Positions 45,101-55,344 of a DNA stretch of 64,000 nucleotides are shown piece by piece. The first letter of the stretch is position 1. Each line of letters starts with the position of its first letter. Position numbers and translations under genes: made by a program. The stretch is from Congeria kusceri. Its lineage: Eukaryota > Mollusca > Bivalvia > Myida > Dreissenidae. The stretch spans positions 48,766,547 through 48,830,546 of the forward strand of contig CM051024.1 of the NCBI GenBank assembly GCA_027627225.1. The letters are read 5' to 3'. A model generated the notes under the pieces. That model made no database searches and was not told the origin of the DNA. It saw nothing but the letters and a program-made list of their open reading frames with translations.

Positions 45101-47441
45101 TATATTCATCATCATATGCATATTGATCAAATAAACCCCCGTTGAATAATGTTGGCTTTATTTCAACACTGTGGGATACTCGCAAAAGCAAATACGCAGA
45201 CCAATGACATCATTTTATTTTCGTGATGTAATTTTATGTTTCTTTTGGTTATTGAGCATGTTTTCTTTCATTTATTATTTATTTTCCATTAAAAACAGAA
45301 AATGATGGGATAAATAGAATACTTGATGAGTTAACTCGCTTTATTCAACACTTACTGAGTATTCTCAATTGCCTACAGGTATGAAGAAGTTCGAGTACAA
45401 GGGTAAGCAGTGGCACGAAGAATGCTTCACATGCATGGTGTGCACCGAGCCAATCAGAAACAAGAGCTTCATCCCCCGAGACGAGCAGGTCGTCTGCGTG
45501 CCCTGCTACGAGAGGGACTTTGCCCAGAAGTGCACCAAGTGCAGCGGGGTTCGTATAGACCTTTATTACGTTATTGATTAAACAGTCCAATGTTGGACAT
45601 ATTTGAACAGGTCAGTGCAAAACTGTGATAATCGAAAGATAGATATTTGAGCCCATGATATATATGGCAATGAACAATTGACATTTTTCAGTTATGTTTG
45701 TTGTGAAAGTAAACAAAATTCTAAAAATATACTTTGCAACAATAATTGTACTTAATTGTGTGTTTTTTAGCATTCTGTCAGCGTGAACATAAAATGTGTC
45801 ACCATTCTGTCATCTTTATTCGTTCTCTGGTTTCTAATTGTCCACTATACAGTTCTTGAAGACATTGATATGGATGAGCAAGGACCCTATTCAGATTGTC
45901 TGTACCATTTCAGGTAATCAATAAAGGGGGTGTGGCCTACAAAAACATGCCTTGGCATCGCGAGTGCTTCACGTGCACCAACTGCAACAAGGAGCTGGCC
46001 AAGGAGAAGTTCACGTCGAAGGACGACAAGCCGTACTGCGCCGACTGCTACGGGGAAATGTTCGCCAAGAAGTGCTGCCGATGTACCAAGCCGATTACTG
46101 GTAATGCTTGCTGTGATTTGAATGTGACTAGTATTCACAAAGCTCCTTAATAAATAATTTCTTTAAAGAGTTATTACACCCTTTAATGTTCTTTGTTAAC
46201 AAGGTTTTCCGAGGTCGGCGGGATGGCGGTCAGGCGGTGGTGAACAAATTCTTCAGAGTGCAACTCAAGGGATTTCGACCAAACTTTCATAGAACTATTG
46301 TCAACCAGTGCCCCAGTGCATATTTTCAGGCTTTTTGGATTCGATCGTTTTGGGCGGAATTATGGCCCTTAGTTATTTTGCACATAAAATATGTAGTATA
46401 AAGTGAACAATCTCTTCAGAGCACAACTCCTACATTTCTCAAGAGATTTCGACCAAACTTACGCAGAAATATTGTAACCCAAGTACCCCAGCGCATATTG
46501 TCTGGCTTTTTTGATTCTGTCATATTTGGCAGGATTATGGCCCTTTGTTTGTTTTGCACATATGTAATATATAGAGAACATTATTTTTCGAGCGCAACTC
46601 CTCCTACATTTTCTTAAGAGGTTTTGACGAAACTTTCACATAACTACTGTAATCATGTTCCCCAGCGCATAGTCAGGCTTTTGTCTTTGGCAGAATTATG
46701 GATATTTTTTTATTTAGGAACTGCTCTTCCATAAACAACAACTACACTACTTCCCTTTAGTATCCAATCGTTAAAATTATAACACCTAACGTGTATGGTA
46801 TTGAAGTATTTCAGCCCAATTTGATAAATTACTAAGGAGCTTGTTGATTAACGACCCAGATAATTTTGAATCTGCTTATGATGAGCAATGTGTTTGATTC
46901 TGCAAGTTGTTTTTAGGACCGTTTTACATTTTCTATTTTTGTGCTATAGTTGTGTAATTTTTATTGCATGTCAGCTAATAACCAACAATTTGAAGTTCTG
47001 ATGCGTAATAGAATATAAACCCTCTGTTTATTTACTGATTAATAACCATCGTGCAATAAATATTCCACCATCTACCTGCACCATAACTTCTCATGTGTCA
47101 CAAATTGCCCTAACCTTCATCAAACTACATGGATGTAAATTTCAGGGAAATTTTGCTAAGCATTGTTTATTGCAGAATAAACAATGGTAATTTTTTTTGG
47201 TCTATAGTATAGAAAATTTAGCACATGCCATGTTAGAATGTACATGGTATGTTCAAACAAGCAATCTGTTCAACATTTACTCTTTGTTTCAGGTTTCGGA
47301 GGTACGAAGTTTATTTCGTTTGAAGAGCGTCACTGGCACAGCGACTGTTTCGTCTGCTACAAGTGTGACGCCTCGATGGTTGGGCGGGGTTTCCTTGTCA
47401 ACGAGGGAGACATTCTCTGCCCCGAGTGTGGCAGAAATTAA
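35910..47441 (+). CDS. Lmpt: Limpet/FHL-type LIM-only protein, five exons (gene span)
   Basis: Exons 35910-36110, 42428-42602, 45379-45548, 45914-46100 and 47293-47441 join with compatible phases (0, 1, 0, 1) into 293 codons plus stop. The product has half a LIM domain followed by four LIM double zinc fingers. LIM modules bind zinc through Cys/His ligands and act as protein-interaction platforms; FHL and Limpet proteins work as scaffolds at sarcomeres and the actin cytoskeleton and as transcriptional cofactors. The linker words CEECKKPIG, DLSYKEHHWHE, KSFIPRDEQ, GGVAYKNMPWHRECFTC, FISFEERHWH and GRGFL are hallmarks of this group. The first exon continues an open frame from an upstream exon (LIFSAEYTKAM, as in Limpet and testin), so longer isoforms with PET or extra LIM domains may start outside the window. 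Whether Limpet or FHL is the better name needs a phylogeny. Confidence 0.93.
36166..36723 (+). repeat. Tandem degenerate copies of the exon a 3' end and its splice donor
   Basis: Five copies of the exon a end (gcacaactgtgaggagtgca / agaagcccattggtccagac / tacaag|gtcagt) lie at about 36166-36217, 36274-36325, 36385-36436, 36474-36511 (partial) and 36672-36723. They are separated by intron-like ggggtcatttgggc sequence that is itself part of the unit. Donor-to-donor distances are 101, 108, 111, 76 and 211 bp, consistent with a unit near 105 bp with one degenerate copy. Copies 1 and 5 are nearly identical to the exon over about 45 bp; 2-4 are diverged. Every copy retains a GT at the donor position. 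Read-through from exon a meets a stop before copy 1. Confidence 0.85.
37390..37760. repeat. 26-30 bp diverged minisatellite
   Basis: tgatgtcagtcaatgatcag plus ttttgc recurs a dozen or so times with substitutions and variable spacing. It lies inside intron 1 of the LIM gene and is non-coding. Confidence 0.75.
38625..39460. repeat. Diverged minisatellite, about 30-36 bp unit, more than 20 copies
   Basis: The unit ttcatgctttggtcaatgct plus ggacatgtgtttc, with later variants ggtcaatgctcaacttgtg, repeats across 800 bp of intron 1 of the LIM gene. Two subtypes are visible: left units have ggacatg, right units have caacttg. The plus-strand frames 38586-39086, 38627-38932 and 39218-39532 (Met/Leu/Cys/Phe-rich) arise from the repeat. 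Confidence 0.8.
39461..40671. other. LIM gene intron 1, no feature recognised
   Basis: Several short frames occur (39809-40451) but none has a domain, flanking splice signals that fit, or codon use like the LIM exons. Confidence 0.3.
40672..40845. repeat. 29-bp minisatellite, six copies
   Basis: ggtgaactatatcaagcaca plus atgacctac repeats six times at exactly 29 bp with almost no divergence, suggesting a young, possibly length-polymorphic array. Confidence 0.92.
40846..42058. other. LIM gene intron 1, no feature recognised
   Basis: No supported gene or repeat was seen in this stretch. Confidence 0.3.
42059..42285 (+). mobile_element. Palindromic hairpin element, copy F, short form
   Basis: The outer ends tgaggcgtgttgtgggaagc and cgggtttcccacgacatgcct are present. 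The left hairpin (agcctgtgcaatccgcacag) is complete, the spacer gctttgatggtattttctgt is in plus orientation, but the right arm's hairpin is missing (tgtaggcggaaag joins directly to gctgatccgggatgac). It lies about 140 bp upstream of LIM exon b. Confidence 0.85.
42428..42602 (+). CDS. Lmpt: LIM gene exon b: LIM1 body and start of LIM2
   Basis: Acceptor tgtattttcag, donor GTGCGT; 58 codons plus one base (phase 1 exit). In the joined numbering (exon a = 1-67), H77, C80, C83 and C86, then C104 and C107, complete LIM1; C116 and C119 open LIM2. The opening DLSYKEHHWHE is the strongly conserved FHL/Limpet linker. The frame continues past the donor to 42697 only as intron read-through. Confidence 0.93.
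42603..43851. other. LIM gene intron 2, left part
   Basis: A diverged tandem duplication lies at about 43350-43540 and 43540-43700 (cattttgtatccgaattttt / cattctgtatccgaattatg, each followed by further shared words). No exon was seen. Confidence 0.4.
43852..44311 (+). pseudogene. Unrecognised ORF pair in LIM intron 2, possibly one gene broken by a frameshift
   Basis: The first frame starts at ATG 43852 and ends at 44076 (74 codons). The second is open in the next frame from about 44048 to 44311 and overlaps it by about 30 bp. Both have mixed, non-repetitive composition (HYYAANTRFP, KKLQQNLSKYR; then WINQENWSPDYQSF, VYTNEMAKFYYEIM), unlike the low-complexity frames elsewhere. The overlap invites a frameshift near 44048 inside an ancestral ORF of about 150 codons. 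I recognise no domain. It could be a relic of a mobile element or retrogene, or chance. Confidence 0.22.
44312..45378. other. LIM gene intron 2, right part
   Basis: No feature recognised apart from the acceptor (ttgcctacag) of exon c at its right edge. Confidence 0.3.
45379..45548 (+). CDS. Lmpt: LIM gene exon c: LIM2 body and start of LIM3
   Basis: Acceptor ttgcctacag restores the Gly codon split from exon b; then MKKFEYKGKQWHEECF with H138, C141, C144, C147 and C165, C168 completing LIM2. C177 and C180 open LIM3. The exit is phase 0 after AGC GGG with a weak donor, GTTCGT. This end is chosen because it gives the spacing CxxC-SG-VI-NK-GGVAY that matches the family exactly. Codon use is G+C-rich like the other LIM exons and unlike the surrounding introns. 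Confidence 0.9.
45914..46100 (+). CDS. Lmpt: LIM gene exon d: LIM3 body and start of LIM4
   Basis: Acceptor taccatttcag, donor GTAATG, 62 codons plus one base. H197, C200, C203, C206, then C224 and C227 complete LIM3. C236 and C239 open LIM4, with an extra adjacent Cys at 237. GGVAYKNMPWHRECFTC is close to the Limpet LIM3 signature as I remember it. Confidence 0.93.
46190..46700 (+). repeat. Tandem-unit repeat in LIM intron 4, three units of about 170 bp
   Basis: Three units share gagcacaactcctacattt, aagagatttcgaccaaactt, cccagcgcatattgtc-like and ggattatggccctttgttt blocks. Read order matches the plus strand. The style resembles the repeats at 31280-31740. Not coding. Confidence 0.75.
47293..47441 (+). 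CDS. Lmpt: LIM gene exon e: LIM4 body and stop
   Basis: Acceptor tctttgtttcag completes a split Gly codon. FGGTKFISFEERHWHSDCF supplies H260, C263, C266, C269; C287 and C290 finish LIM4. Three residues later the frame ends at TAA (47439-47441), total 293 residues from the start of exon a. The length and C-terminus fit FHL/Limpet proteins, which end just after the last zinc ligand. Confidence 0.94.
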
Positions 47442-48350
47442 ACGAATTTTTTGTCTAGAAACCTAGGTCATCAAGCTATTTTAATTTAATAATTGCAACA
47501 TGTATCTTGTAGTTTATTTAATAAGAATAAATCCCGTCTTGTTTGTTGACTTATGCAAGTTTTGATACTTGAAAAAAGGAGAAAATTATTTTTCTTTTTG
47601 TACAAAAAAAGTCACTGCTAAAGTAAATTGTTCATGTAAAAACAAAATTATGAGGTGTTGAATAGTTTTATTACAGAAATGGCAAAAATCTTATTTTATG
47701 CACTAACATGTACATTATGTTGTTATTTGAGCCATTATTGTCATCGAAAAGTAATTTACTTTTAATATTTAAAATGCAATGAATAGACACAAAATATGTG
47801 TGTATGCCATGCAGTTCCGTTATTTTAAAGCATGCAGTCAAACATTAACATTTTAAGTTTGGTTTGATAATGTATGACGTATTTATTGGTGCTTTGAGGT
47901 AAACATTTGAAAAGCAATAATTATCATTTGTTTTTGTTAACGTTAGGTTATGTAAGTGGTGCTTTAAAATATATGATCTGTAACAATATATGCGTACGAA
48001 AGTGTATGTTACTGTTGAAAATGAGCACAAGTATCCTAATTTTGATTCTGGAAATATCTGCGACACACAATTTGTTTTCAACGTGTTATCTGTCATATTT
48101 ATATTGCAAACATTATTTTAAATTATACTTAGTTCAGAATTCTTTTAATAAATTAACATCTTGTTGTAATTTTAACTTACTGACTTCTATATAAAGCATT
48201 TAACTTGATTTGTTACTGTTGCGCTATTCCTACTTTTTGTAATTTTTTTAAGGATTTGAATTAATTTTGTGTAATTTTATAATAAATTTACAAATATGTG
48301 AAAATAGTTTGTGATATAATTAATCACAATAAATAAACGTATTTATTAAG
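47442..48350 (+). other. Probable 3' UTR of the LIM gene
   Basis: A+T-rich non-coding sequence follows the stop. AATAAA polyadenylation-type hexamers lie at 47526-47531 and 48328-48333, so short and long 3' UTRs of about 110 or 910 bp are possible. The actual cleavage site cannot be told from sequence alone. Confidence 0.5.
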
Positions 48351-49098
48351 TGAATAATTTTTATCTTTACTGGACACAAAATTATAAATATTTTACATCA
48401 TTTGTGTAAATGTTTTTGTAGAGACTGCAAGAAAAATGTCTTTCACTATTTATTTGAATCTCTGTGTTTTAAGAATGACACAAATATTTAATATGTAGTT
48501 TTTTGATTGTAATATATGTTTTATAAGTTATTAGTTCATGATCATAATTAAAGGTGGCTAAATATAGATATTACATAGGTAAATACTATGACTTGTGAGA
48601 ATGATTAGTTTCTTTGTTAAGTAAATAACCACAAGTGGATAAGCACAAGTGAATAAATGATTAGTTTCTTTGTTCTAGGAGGTCAGAGATTACTGTTATT
48701 GGTCATGTATTGTGTCTAGTTTTAGTCAGCAACGCTTTTATTTGTCCAGTAGGATTGTTGGTTTTAGAATCTGCAGAATTTAAGTTGTTTGAATGATATA
48801 TAATCAATTAGAATATACATGTTTGTGATTGTAGCTTTTGTGATTGTGAGTATCCTTATGCAAGTTTTTTCCAGCAGTTAAAGTTTATGTAACCATTGTT
48901 TGAAGATTTTATTGTTATTATAATTATATTCTGATAGCAGAAGCATTATGCCTTCATGTATCTTCAGGCATAGTAACTTAGTGGAGAAGTTTTTTTGTCA
49001 GTATTTTGTCTTATTTCTGATTATGCAACACAAAATCAACATTCATAGACTGGGCTGTTGCTATTTTTTATGTAAGCAATGTCTTCACAAACATTATT
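48351..49098. other. Non-coding stretch downstream of the LIM gene
   Basis: Nothing recognised beyond A+T-rich sequence. Confidence 0.3.
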
Positions 49099-49325
49099 GG
49101 AGGCATGTCGTGGGAAACCCAGGCTTAATGAATGAGCTTGAAGTGTCGTGCCAGATTAGCCTGTGCGGGGGGGATTAGCCTGTGCAGTCCTCACAGGCTT
49201 ATCGGGGACGGTACTTTCTGCTTTTATGGTAGTTTCTGTTTCAAGGAAGTCTCTTCAAAACATAAATCCAATCCTGGACGACACTACACACATGCATTAA
49301 GCCGATTTTCCCATGACTTGCCTCA
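49099..49325 (+). mobile_element. Palindromic hairpin element, copy G, short and rearranged
   Basis: The outer ends ggaggcatgtcgtgggaaac and ttttcccatgacttgcctca are present. In the left arm the word gattagcctgtgc is duplicated around a ggggggg run, and the right hairpin is deleted (cataaatccaatcctggacg joins directly to acactac). Spacer orientation is plus. Confidence 0.82.
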
Positions 49326-50689
49326 TTGCATTTCTTGCTCTTCATAATGCACAAAATTATATAATCTCTACCCAGACGGTAATCAGCCTTGATCGGACGT
49401 CTGTGGATTCAGTTATTTAATCACCACTAAATTACTAAATTTATTGTTAAAATGAGAGTGTGAAAGCTGGTCTGTATTACTTGTTCAATTCATTTGCTTC
49501 ACGGGATTTTCATTGTTCCATTACTTTTGCACACAGTCTTGTGGAATCATTACAATTTATTTAGTGGTGTTACTTACACAGACACACTGAAATATTTTTC
49601 TAAGAGATCTTTTTGTTCAGGTAATAAGTAGTTGATTTATTGTAATTGCTTTCTGCCAACATTATACTGTAGTCACTTTTTACATTTTGGTGAAATTTCC
49701 CTGATCAAAATCAACAATTACAACAAGCATATGATTACAAGTAAACTGAAATAAAACAGATATGTAACATATAGTGTGTTAGTCCGACTGTGATTAAAAT
49801 TCTTTATGTTCAGTGCATGATTTTGAAGAGGAAGTATTAGAGTTACAGACTCCTTCAATGTTGAAACTGCTCTGTTATTAATAAAACTGTTCTGTTGGTT
49901 TGCTTTTTAATCACTAGTCTGTTGTGCTTTTTGAAACTTAATGCCCAGATCTATAGAGGATTTTAGAATAAAAAATAACAGAGTAAAGTGTTTATTTATT
50001 TCGAAGTATTTGATGATGCACAATGTATGTATTTGTTGTTTTGTTCCATCGTTACCGAATGCACAACATTACTGGAGAATTATTACATGAAAATCTGGTG
50101 TTATCTATTTTTAATACATAGCCCACATAGCGTACTTTTTTATTGCTCAAGGTTACGCATGCGCAAATAAATTCCTTCATTGTTACATATAAAATATTCA
50201 ATGTTTGATCTCAGTTTTCACCATGACCAAGCGACTTCCCAATATATCACCATACATTGTTCGAAAGATAAGGCCATAACCTTTTGAAAACACAGCATGT
50301 CAAAAATTTCTATACGTTGTAAATATTTACCCAAGAATAAACTAACCGGTTTTGACAGGCATGGGGGCTGCCATTTTGTGCATGAATGAATACATGGGCC
50401 AAAAGTTATGAAGCTGGGAACCATATAAGATAAAGTAGTGCCTAAAACTGTCTTTTTCTTATTTCTTACATATATACCTTTAAATTGATACCAAAACATA
50501 TCATTTAAACTGTATTTAAAAAATCATATGCATTATACACTGAACCCTATGTGTTTATTATCTAACTGACAGCATGTAGCCCTGAGGATGTGACTTCCGT
50601 TTTGGTGTAATTTGACCTCAAGTCCTTAAAAACATATTTGTAACATTTTAATTTTTAATATTTGCAAGTGTTTAAAAAAAAAATTGAAA
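49326..50689. other. Non-coding stretch
   Basis: No supported feature. The 93-codon minus-strand frame 50218-50499 has no recognisable domain or splice context. Confidence 0.3.
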
Positions 50690-53220
50690 TAGCAAGATTT
50701 TAAAATGCATTTAATTTGTAAGATTTGCAAAGAACAAAAATAAACTGACTTGTAAAAGTTACAAACGGTGTTTGGAAAATAAAACGTTTGCAAACGGTGT
50801 TTAAAAAAAACAATTTATAATAATAGAAAGTCCTTAAAAACATTTCAATTACATTTTTTTTTAAAGTTAGCCTCCAATGAAATGCACCAAAATGTTGCAG
50901 ACACGCATAGGATAATAGAAATAACCACAATAGGCATGTCTGAGATACCTAAATGGCTTTTATGCCCGAAGAGAAGAGGAACTCTTTAGTAATAGGCACT
51001 ACTTTTGAATGGACCACGGAGGGATACACAATGATTTACTGTTATCTTACCTAAAAACATTTCAATTTGTAAGATTTGCAAACGGTGTTTAGAAAAACAA
51101 AATGTGTAACAATAGCAAGTCCTAAAAAACATTTCAATTTGTAAGATTTGCAAACGGTGTTTAGAAAAACAAAATTTGTAATAATAGCAACAAATTGAAA
51201 ACATTTAAATTTGTAAGATTTGCAAACGGTGTTTAGAAAAACTAAATATGTAATAATAGCAAGTCCATAAAAACATTTCAATTTGTAAGATTTGCAAACG
51301 GTGTTTAGAAAAACAAAATTTGTAATAATAGCAACAGATTAAAAACATTTCAATTTGTAAGATTTGCAAACGGTGTTTAGACAAACAAAATTTGTAATAA
51401 TAGCAAGTCCTTAAAATCATTTCAAGTTGTAAGATTTGCAAACGGTGTTTAGAAAAACAAAATTTGTAATAATAGCAACAAATTGATAACATTTAAATTT
51501 GTAAGATTTGCAAACGGTGTTTAGAAAAACTAAATGTGTAATAATAGCAAGTTCTTAAAAACATTTCAATTTGTAAGATTTGCAAACGGTGTTTAGAAAA
51601 ACAAAATTTGTAATAATAGCAACAGATTAAAAACATTTCAATTTGTAAGATTTGCAAACGGTGTTTAGACAAACAAAATTTGTAATAATAGCAACAAATT
51701 GAAAACATTTAAATTTGTAAGATTTGCAAACGGTGTTTAGAAAAACTAAATGTGTAATAATAGCAAGTTCTTAAAAACATTTCAAATTGTAAGATTTGCA
51801 AACGGTGTTTAGAAAAACAAAATTTGTAATAATAGCAACAAATTGAAAACATTTAAATTTGTAAGATTTGCAACGGTGTTTAGAAAAACTAAATGTGTAA
51901 TAATAGCAAGTCCTTAAAAACATTTCAATTTGTAAGATTTGCAAATGGTGTTTAGAAAAACAAAATTTGTAATAATAGCAACAGATTAAAAACATTTCAA
52001 TTTGTAAGATTTGCAAACGGTGTTTAGACAAACAAAATTTGTAATAATAGCAACAAATTGAAAACATTTAAATTTGTAAGATTTGCAAACGGTGTTTAGA
52101 AAAACTAAATGTGTAATAATAGCAAGTTCTTAAAAACATTTCAAATTGTAAGATTTGCAAACGGTGTTTAGAAAAACAAAATTTGTAATAATAGCAACAA
52201 ATTGAAAACATTTAAATTTGTAAGATTTGCAACGGTGTTTAGAAAAACTAAATGTGTAATAATAGCAAGTCCTTAAAAACATTTCAATTTGTAAGATTTG
52301 CAAATGGTGTTTAGAAAAACAAAATGTGTAATAATAGCAAGTCCTTAAAACAATTCAATTTGTAAGATTTGCAAACGGTGTTTAGAAAAACAAAATGTGT
52401 AACAATAGCAAGTCCTAAAAAACATTTCAATTTGTAAGATTTGCAAACGGTGTTTAGAAAAACAAAATTTGTAATAATAGCAACAAATTGAAAACATTTA
52501 AATTTGTAAGATTTGCAAACGGTGTTTAGAAAAACTAAATATGTAATAATAGCAAGTCCTTAAAAACATTTCAATTTGTAAGATTTGCAAACGGTGTTTA
52601 GAAAAACTAAATGTGTAATAATAGCAAGTCCTTAAAAACATTTAAATTTGTAAGATTTGCAAACGGTGTTTAGAAAAACAAAATTTGTAATAATAGCAAG
52701 TCCTTAAAAACATTTCAATTTGTAAGATTTGCAAAGGGTGTTTAAAAAAACAAAATTTGTAATAATAGCAAGTCCTTAAAATTAAAATCATTTCAATTTG
52801 TTAGATTTGCAGTGTTTAGAAAAACAAAATGCGTAATAATAGTAATAATAATCCTTAAAAACATTTCAATTTGTAAGATTTGCCAACGTTGTTTACCAAA
52901 AAAAAATTGTAAAAGCAAGTTTTATAATTTTTTTGTAAGATTTGCAAAACAGTGTTGAGAAAATAATATTGTAATAATAGCAAGTCCTTAAAAACATTTT
53001 AATTTTTAAGATTTGCAAACGACATTTGGAAATTAAAACGTTTGTTATAACTGCCATTCTTTACTAAAATTTTGATTTGTAATATTTGCAAAAACAACAC
53101 AAAAAATTATTGCAGAATTTGCAAACCGATGTTTAGAAAACAACATTTGTAATAATACAAGTTAAAAACAAAAAAATTAACTTGTAATATTTGCAACGAA
53201 AAAAAGACTAAAATACGCAA
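50690..53220. repeat. 72-bp satellite/minisatellite array with higher-order structure
   Basis: The monomer cttaaaaacatttcaatttg / taagatttgcaaacggtgtt / tagaaaaacaaaatttgtaa / taatagcaagtc (72 bp) is repeated more than 30 times. Monomers fall into types by aacaaaattt or aactaaatgt and by aagtcctt, aacaaattg or aacagatta. A five-monomer block recurs: the markers gcaacggtg (51870, 52229) and tagacaaac (51666, 52025) are each exactly 359 bp apart. Edges at both ends are diverged. Because 72 is divisible by three, minus-strand frames stay open and repeat a 24-residue Cys/Tyr/Phe-rich unit; these are not genes. Confidence 0.93.
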
Positions 53221-53236
53221 AAGATGTTTTCAAAAA

Positions 53237-54470
53237 CAAGAGGGCCAAGATGGCCCTAGGTCGATCACCTGAGTGTAAAGCATCATAATAGCTTTTAACA
53301 AAAAGATTAAGATTTCAATATAGCCATGTAGAATCAAAATTATTTCCAGGAATTTGGTAGACGGTCAACCAAGGAACATGTCTGTGAAATTATTTTGAAA
53401 TTTAGCCAGTTTTAAGTTTTCAATATAGCCATATAAGGAATACTGCCCCGCCCCCTGGCCGCCATGTTTTTTAACAAATAAAAATGATTTCAAGGAATTT
53501 GATGGAGGGTCACCCAAGGAACATTTATGTGAAATTATTTTGAAATCCAGCCAGTGGTTTCAGACAAGAAGATTTTAAAAAGTTTTCAATATAGCCATAT
53601 AAGGAAAACTGCCCTGCCCCCCTGGCAGCCATGTTTTTTAACAAATCAAAATGATATCAAATAGTTTGGTAGAGGGTGACACAAGGAACATTTCTGTGAA
53701 ACTATTCTGTAATCCAGCTGGTGGTTTCAGACTATAACAGTTAACAAGTTTTCAATATAGCGATTTAAGGAAAACTGCCCTGCCCCCTGGCAGCCATGTT
53801 TTTTAACGTATCAAAATGATTTGAAGGAATTTTGTAGAGGGTCACCCAAGGAGCATTTCTGTGAAATTATTTTGAAATCCAGCCAGTGGTTTCAGAAGAT
53901 TTTTAAAGTTGTTAATATAGTTATATAAGGAAAACTGCCCCCCCCTCCCCCCCGCGGCCATGTTTTTTAACGAATCAAAATAATTTATAGGAATTTCGTA
54001 GATGGTCACCCAAGGAAAATTTCTGTGAAATTATTTTAAAATCCAGCTAGTGGTTTCAGACAAGATTTTTAAAGTTTTCAATATAGCCGTATAAAAAAAA
54101 ACGCCCCCTGGAGGCCATGTTTTTTAACAAATCAAAATGACTTGAAGGAATTTGGTAGAGGATCACCCAAGGAGCATTTCTGTGAAAACTATTTTCAAAG
54201 CCAGCCAGTGGTTTCTGACAAGATTTTTTAAGTTTTCCAGTTTTTACGCTTTTGGTTGCGATGACAACCAGAGTTTTCGATATATTTGAATAAATTGAAG
54301 GAATTTGGTAAAGGACCATCCCAGGAACATTCCTGCCAAGTTTGGTTAAAATCCGCCAAGTGGTTTCAGAGAAGTTGTTTGAAGTAAAATGTAAACGCTG
54401 GACGCCGGACACCGGACACAGACTGACCACAATAGCTCACCATTGAGCACTTCATGCTCAGGTGAGCAAA
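53237..54470 (+). mobile_element. Repeat element with about six 160-bp units, inserted in the 72-bp array
   Basis: The element begins acaagagggccaagatggcc / ctaggtcgatcacctgag and ends gctcaccattgagcac...gctcaggtgagc, so the borders carry an inverted cacctgag/ctcaggtg. Internal units repeat ggtagagggtcacccaagga, acatttctgtgaaattattt, ccagccagtggtttcagac, caatatagccatataaggaa and gccatgttttttaacaaatc. The 72-bp family resumes beyond it, at 54476-54800. The minus-strand frame 54056-54430 is a translation of the repeat. Confidence 0.8.
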
Positions 54471-54475
54471 TATAA

Positions 54476-54800
54476 CAATTGTAATATTTGTAAGTTCGTA
54501 AAAACATTTTTTCTTTGTAAGATTTGCAAAGAACACAGAAATAAATTATTGTAAAATTTGCGAACTGTGTTTTGAAATAAAACACTTGTGATAATTACAA
54601 TTCCTTACTTGAAGTTTAATTTGTAATATATGCAATGGAAAAAAATCATTTGTACAATTTGCAAATGGTGTTTGGAAAAAAGATTTGCAATAATAGCAAG
54701 TCCTAACAAATGTTTGATATGTAACATTTGCGATGATCAAAAATGGTTCGTAAAATTTGCGAATGGTGCTTAGAAAGAAAATATTCGTAATATTTGCAGT
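54476..54800. repeat. Diverged right flank of the 72-bp array
   Basis: Degenerate monomers are recognisable by gtaagatttgcaaa, aatttgcgaactgtgttt, aatttgcaaatggtgtttgg and aatttgcgaatggtgc. Divergence increases away from the array centre, the expected pattern for array edges. Confidence 0.75.
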
Positions 54801-55344
54801 GCAACTAGTTAGTAGTGTTATACAATTTGAAAATGTGCTTAGAATTTGAAAATGTGCTGAGAAAGCGTTTCTAACAAAAGTTGCGCATAGTAGACCTTAA
54901 ACATTTTTTGTTGGCCTCAATATTGCTTAACAGGGCTTACCAGTCGTACATACATTCTGTAATTGAGAAAACAACAAACTTAGATATTTCAGATCTTTAT
55001 AACAGGCAATACATTGCAAAAACCCAACTATATGTCATCGCCAGATTAGCAACATTCAATAGTGTTGGAAATGTGATGTATGCCCCCAAATAATATGCTT
55101 AACAGAGGAAGGCAACACAATGTCAGAAAACCAAACAGGACTGAATCCTTCCTAAGAGTGATTTAAAGGTTATCATTGTCATAAAAGAAATATTTTGGGC
55201 AGGCAGAAGTAACGAGCCATCACTATAGGTGATTAATACATACAGCTTCTATACAGACAAGGTTCTGTTGTGGTGTTTTGACACAGAGCAATGTTTCCAG
55301 TGACAAAATGACCAGCATTACAGGAAAATGGGCTTGAAATGCAT
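54801..55344. other. Non-coding spacer
   Basis: No supported feature was seen. Confidence 0.3.

Noticed and set aside
50986..52067. Series of Cys/Tyr/Phe-rich minus-strand proteins
   Set aside because: The 72-bp monomer length is divisible by three, so frames persist; they break wherever a monomer has an indel.
50690..53220. CRISPR-like array
   Set aside because: Repeats are contiguous 72-bp monomers without unique spacers, in a eukaryotic context.
54056..54430. 124-codon minus-strand gene
   Set aside because: It is a translation of the ~160-bp units of a dispersed repeat, and similar peptide words recur with the units.
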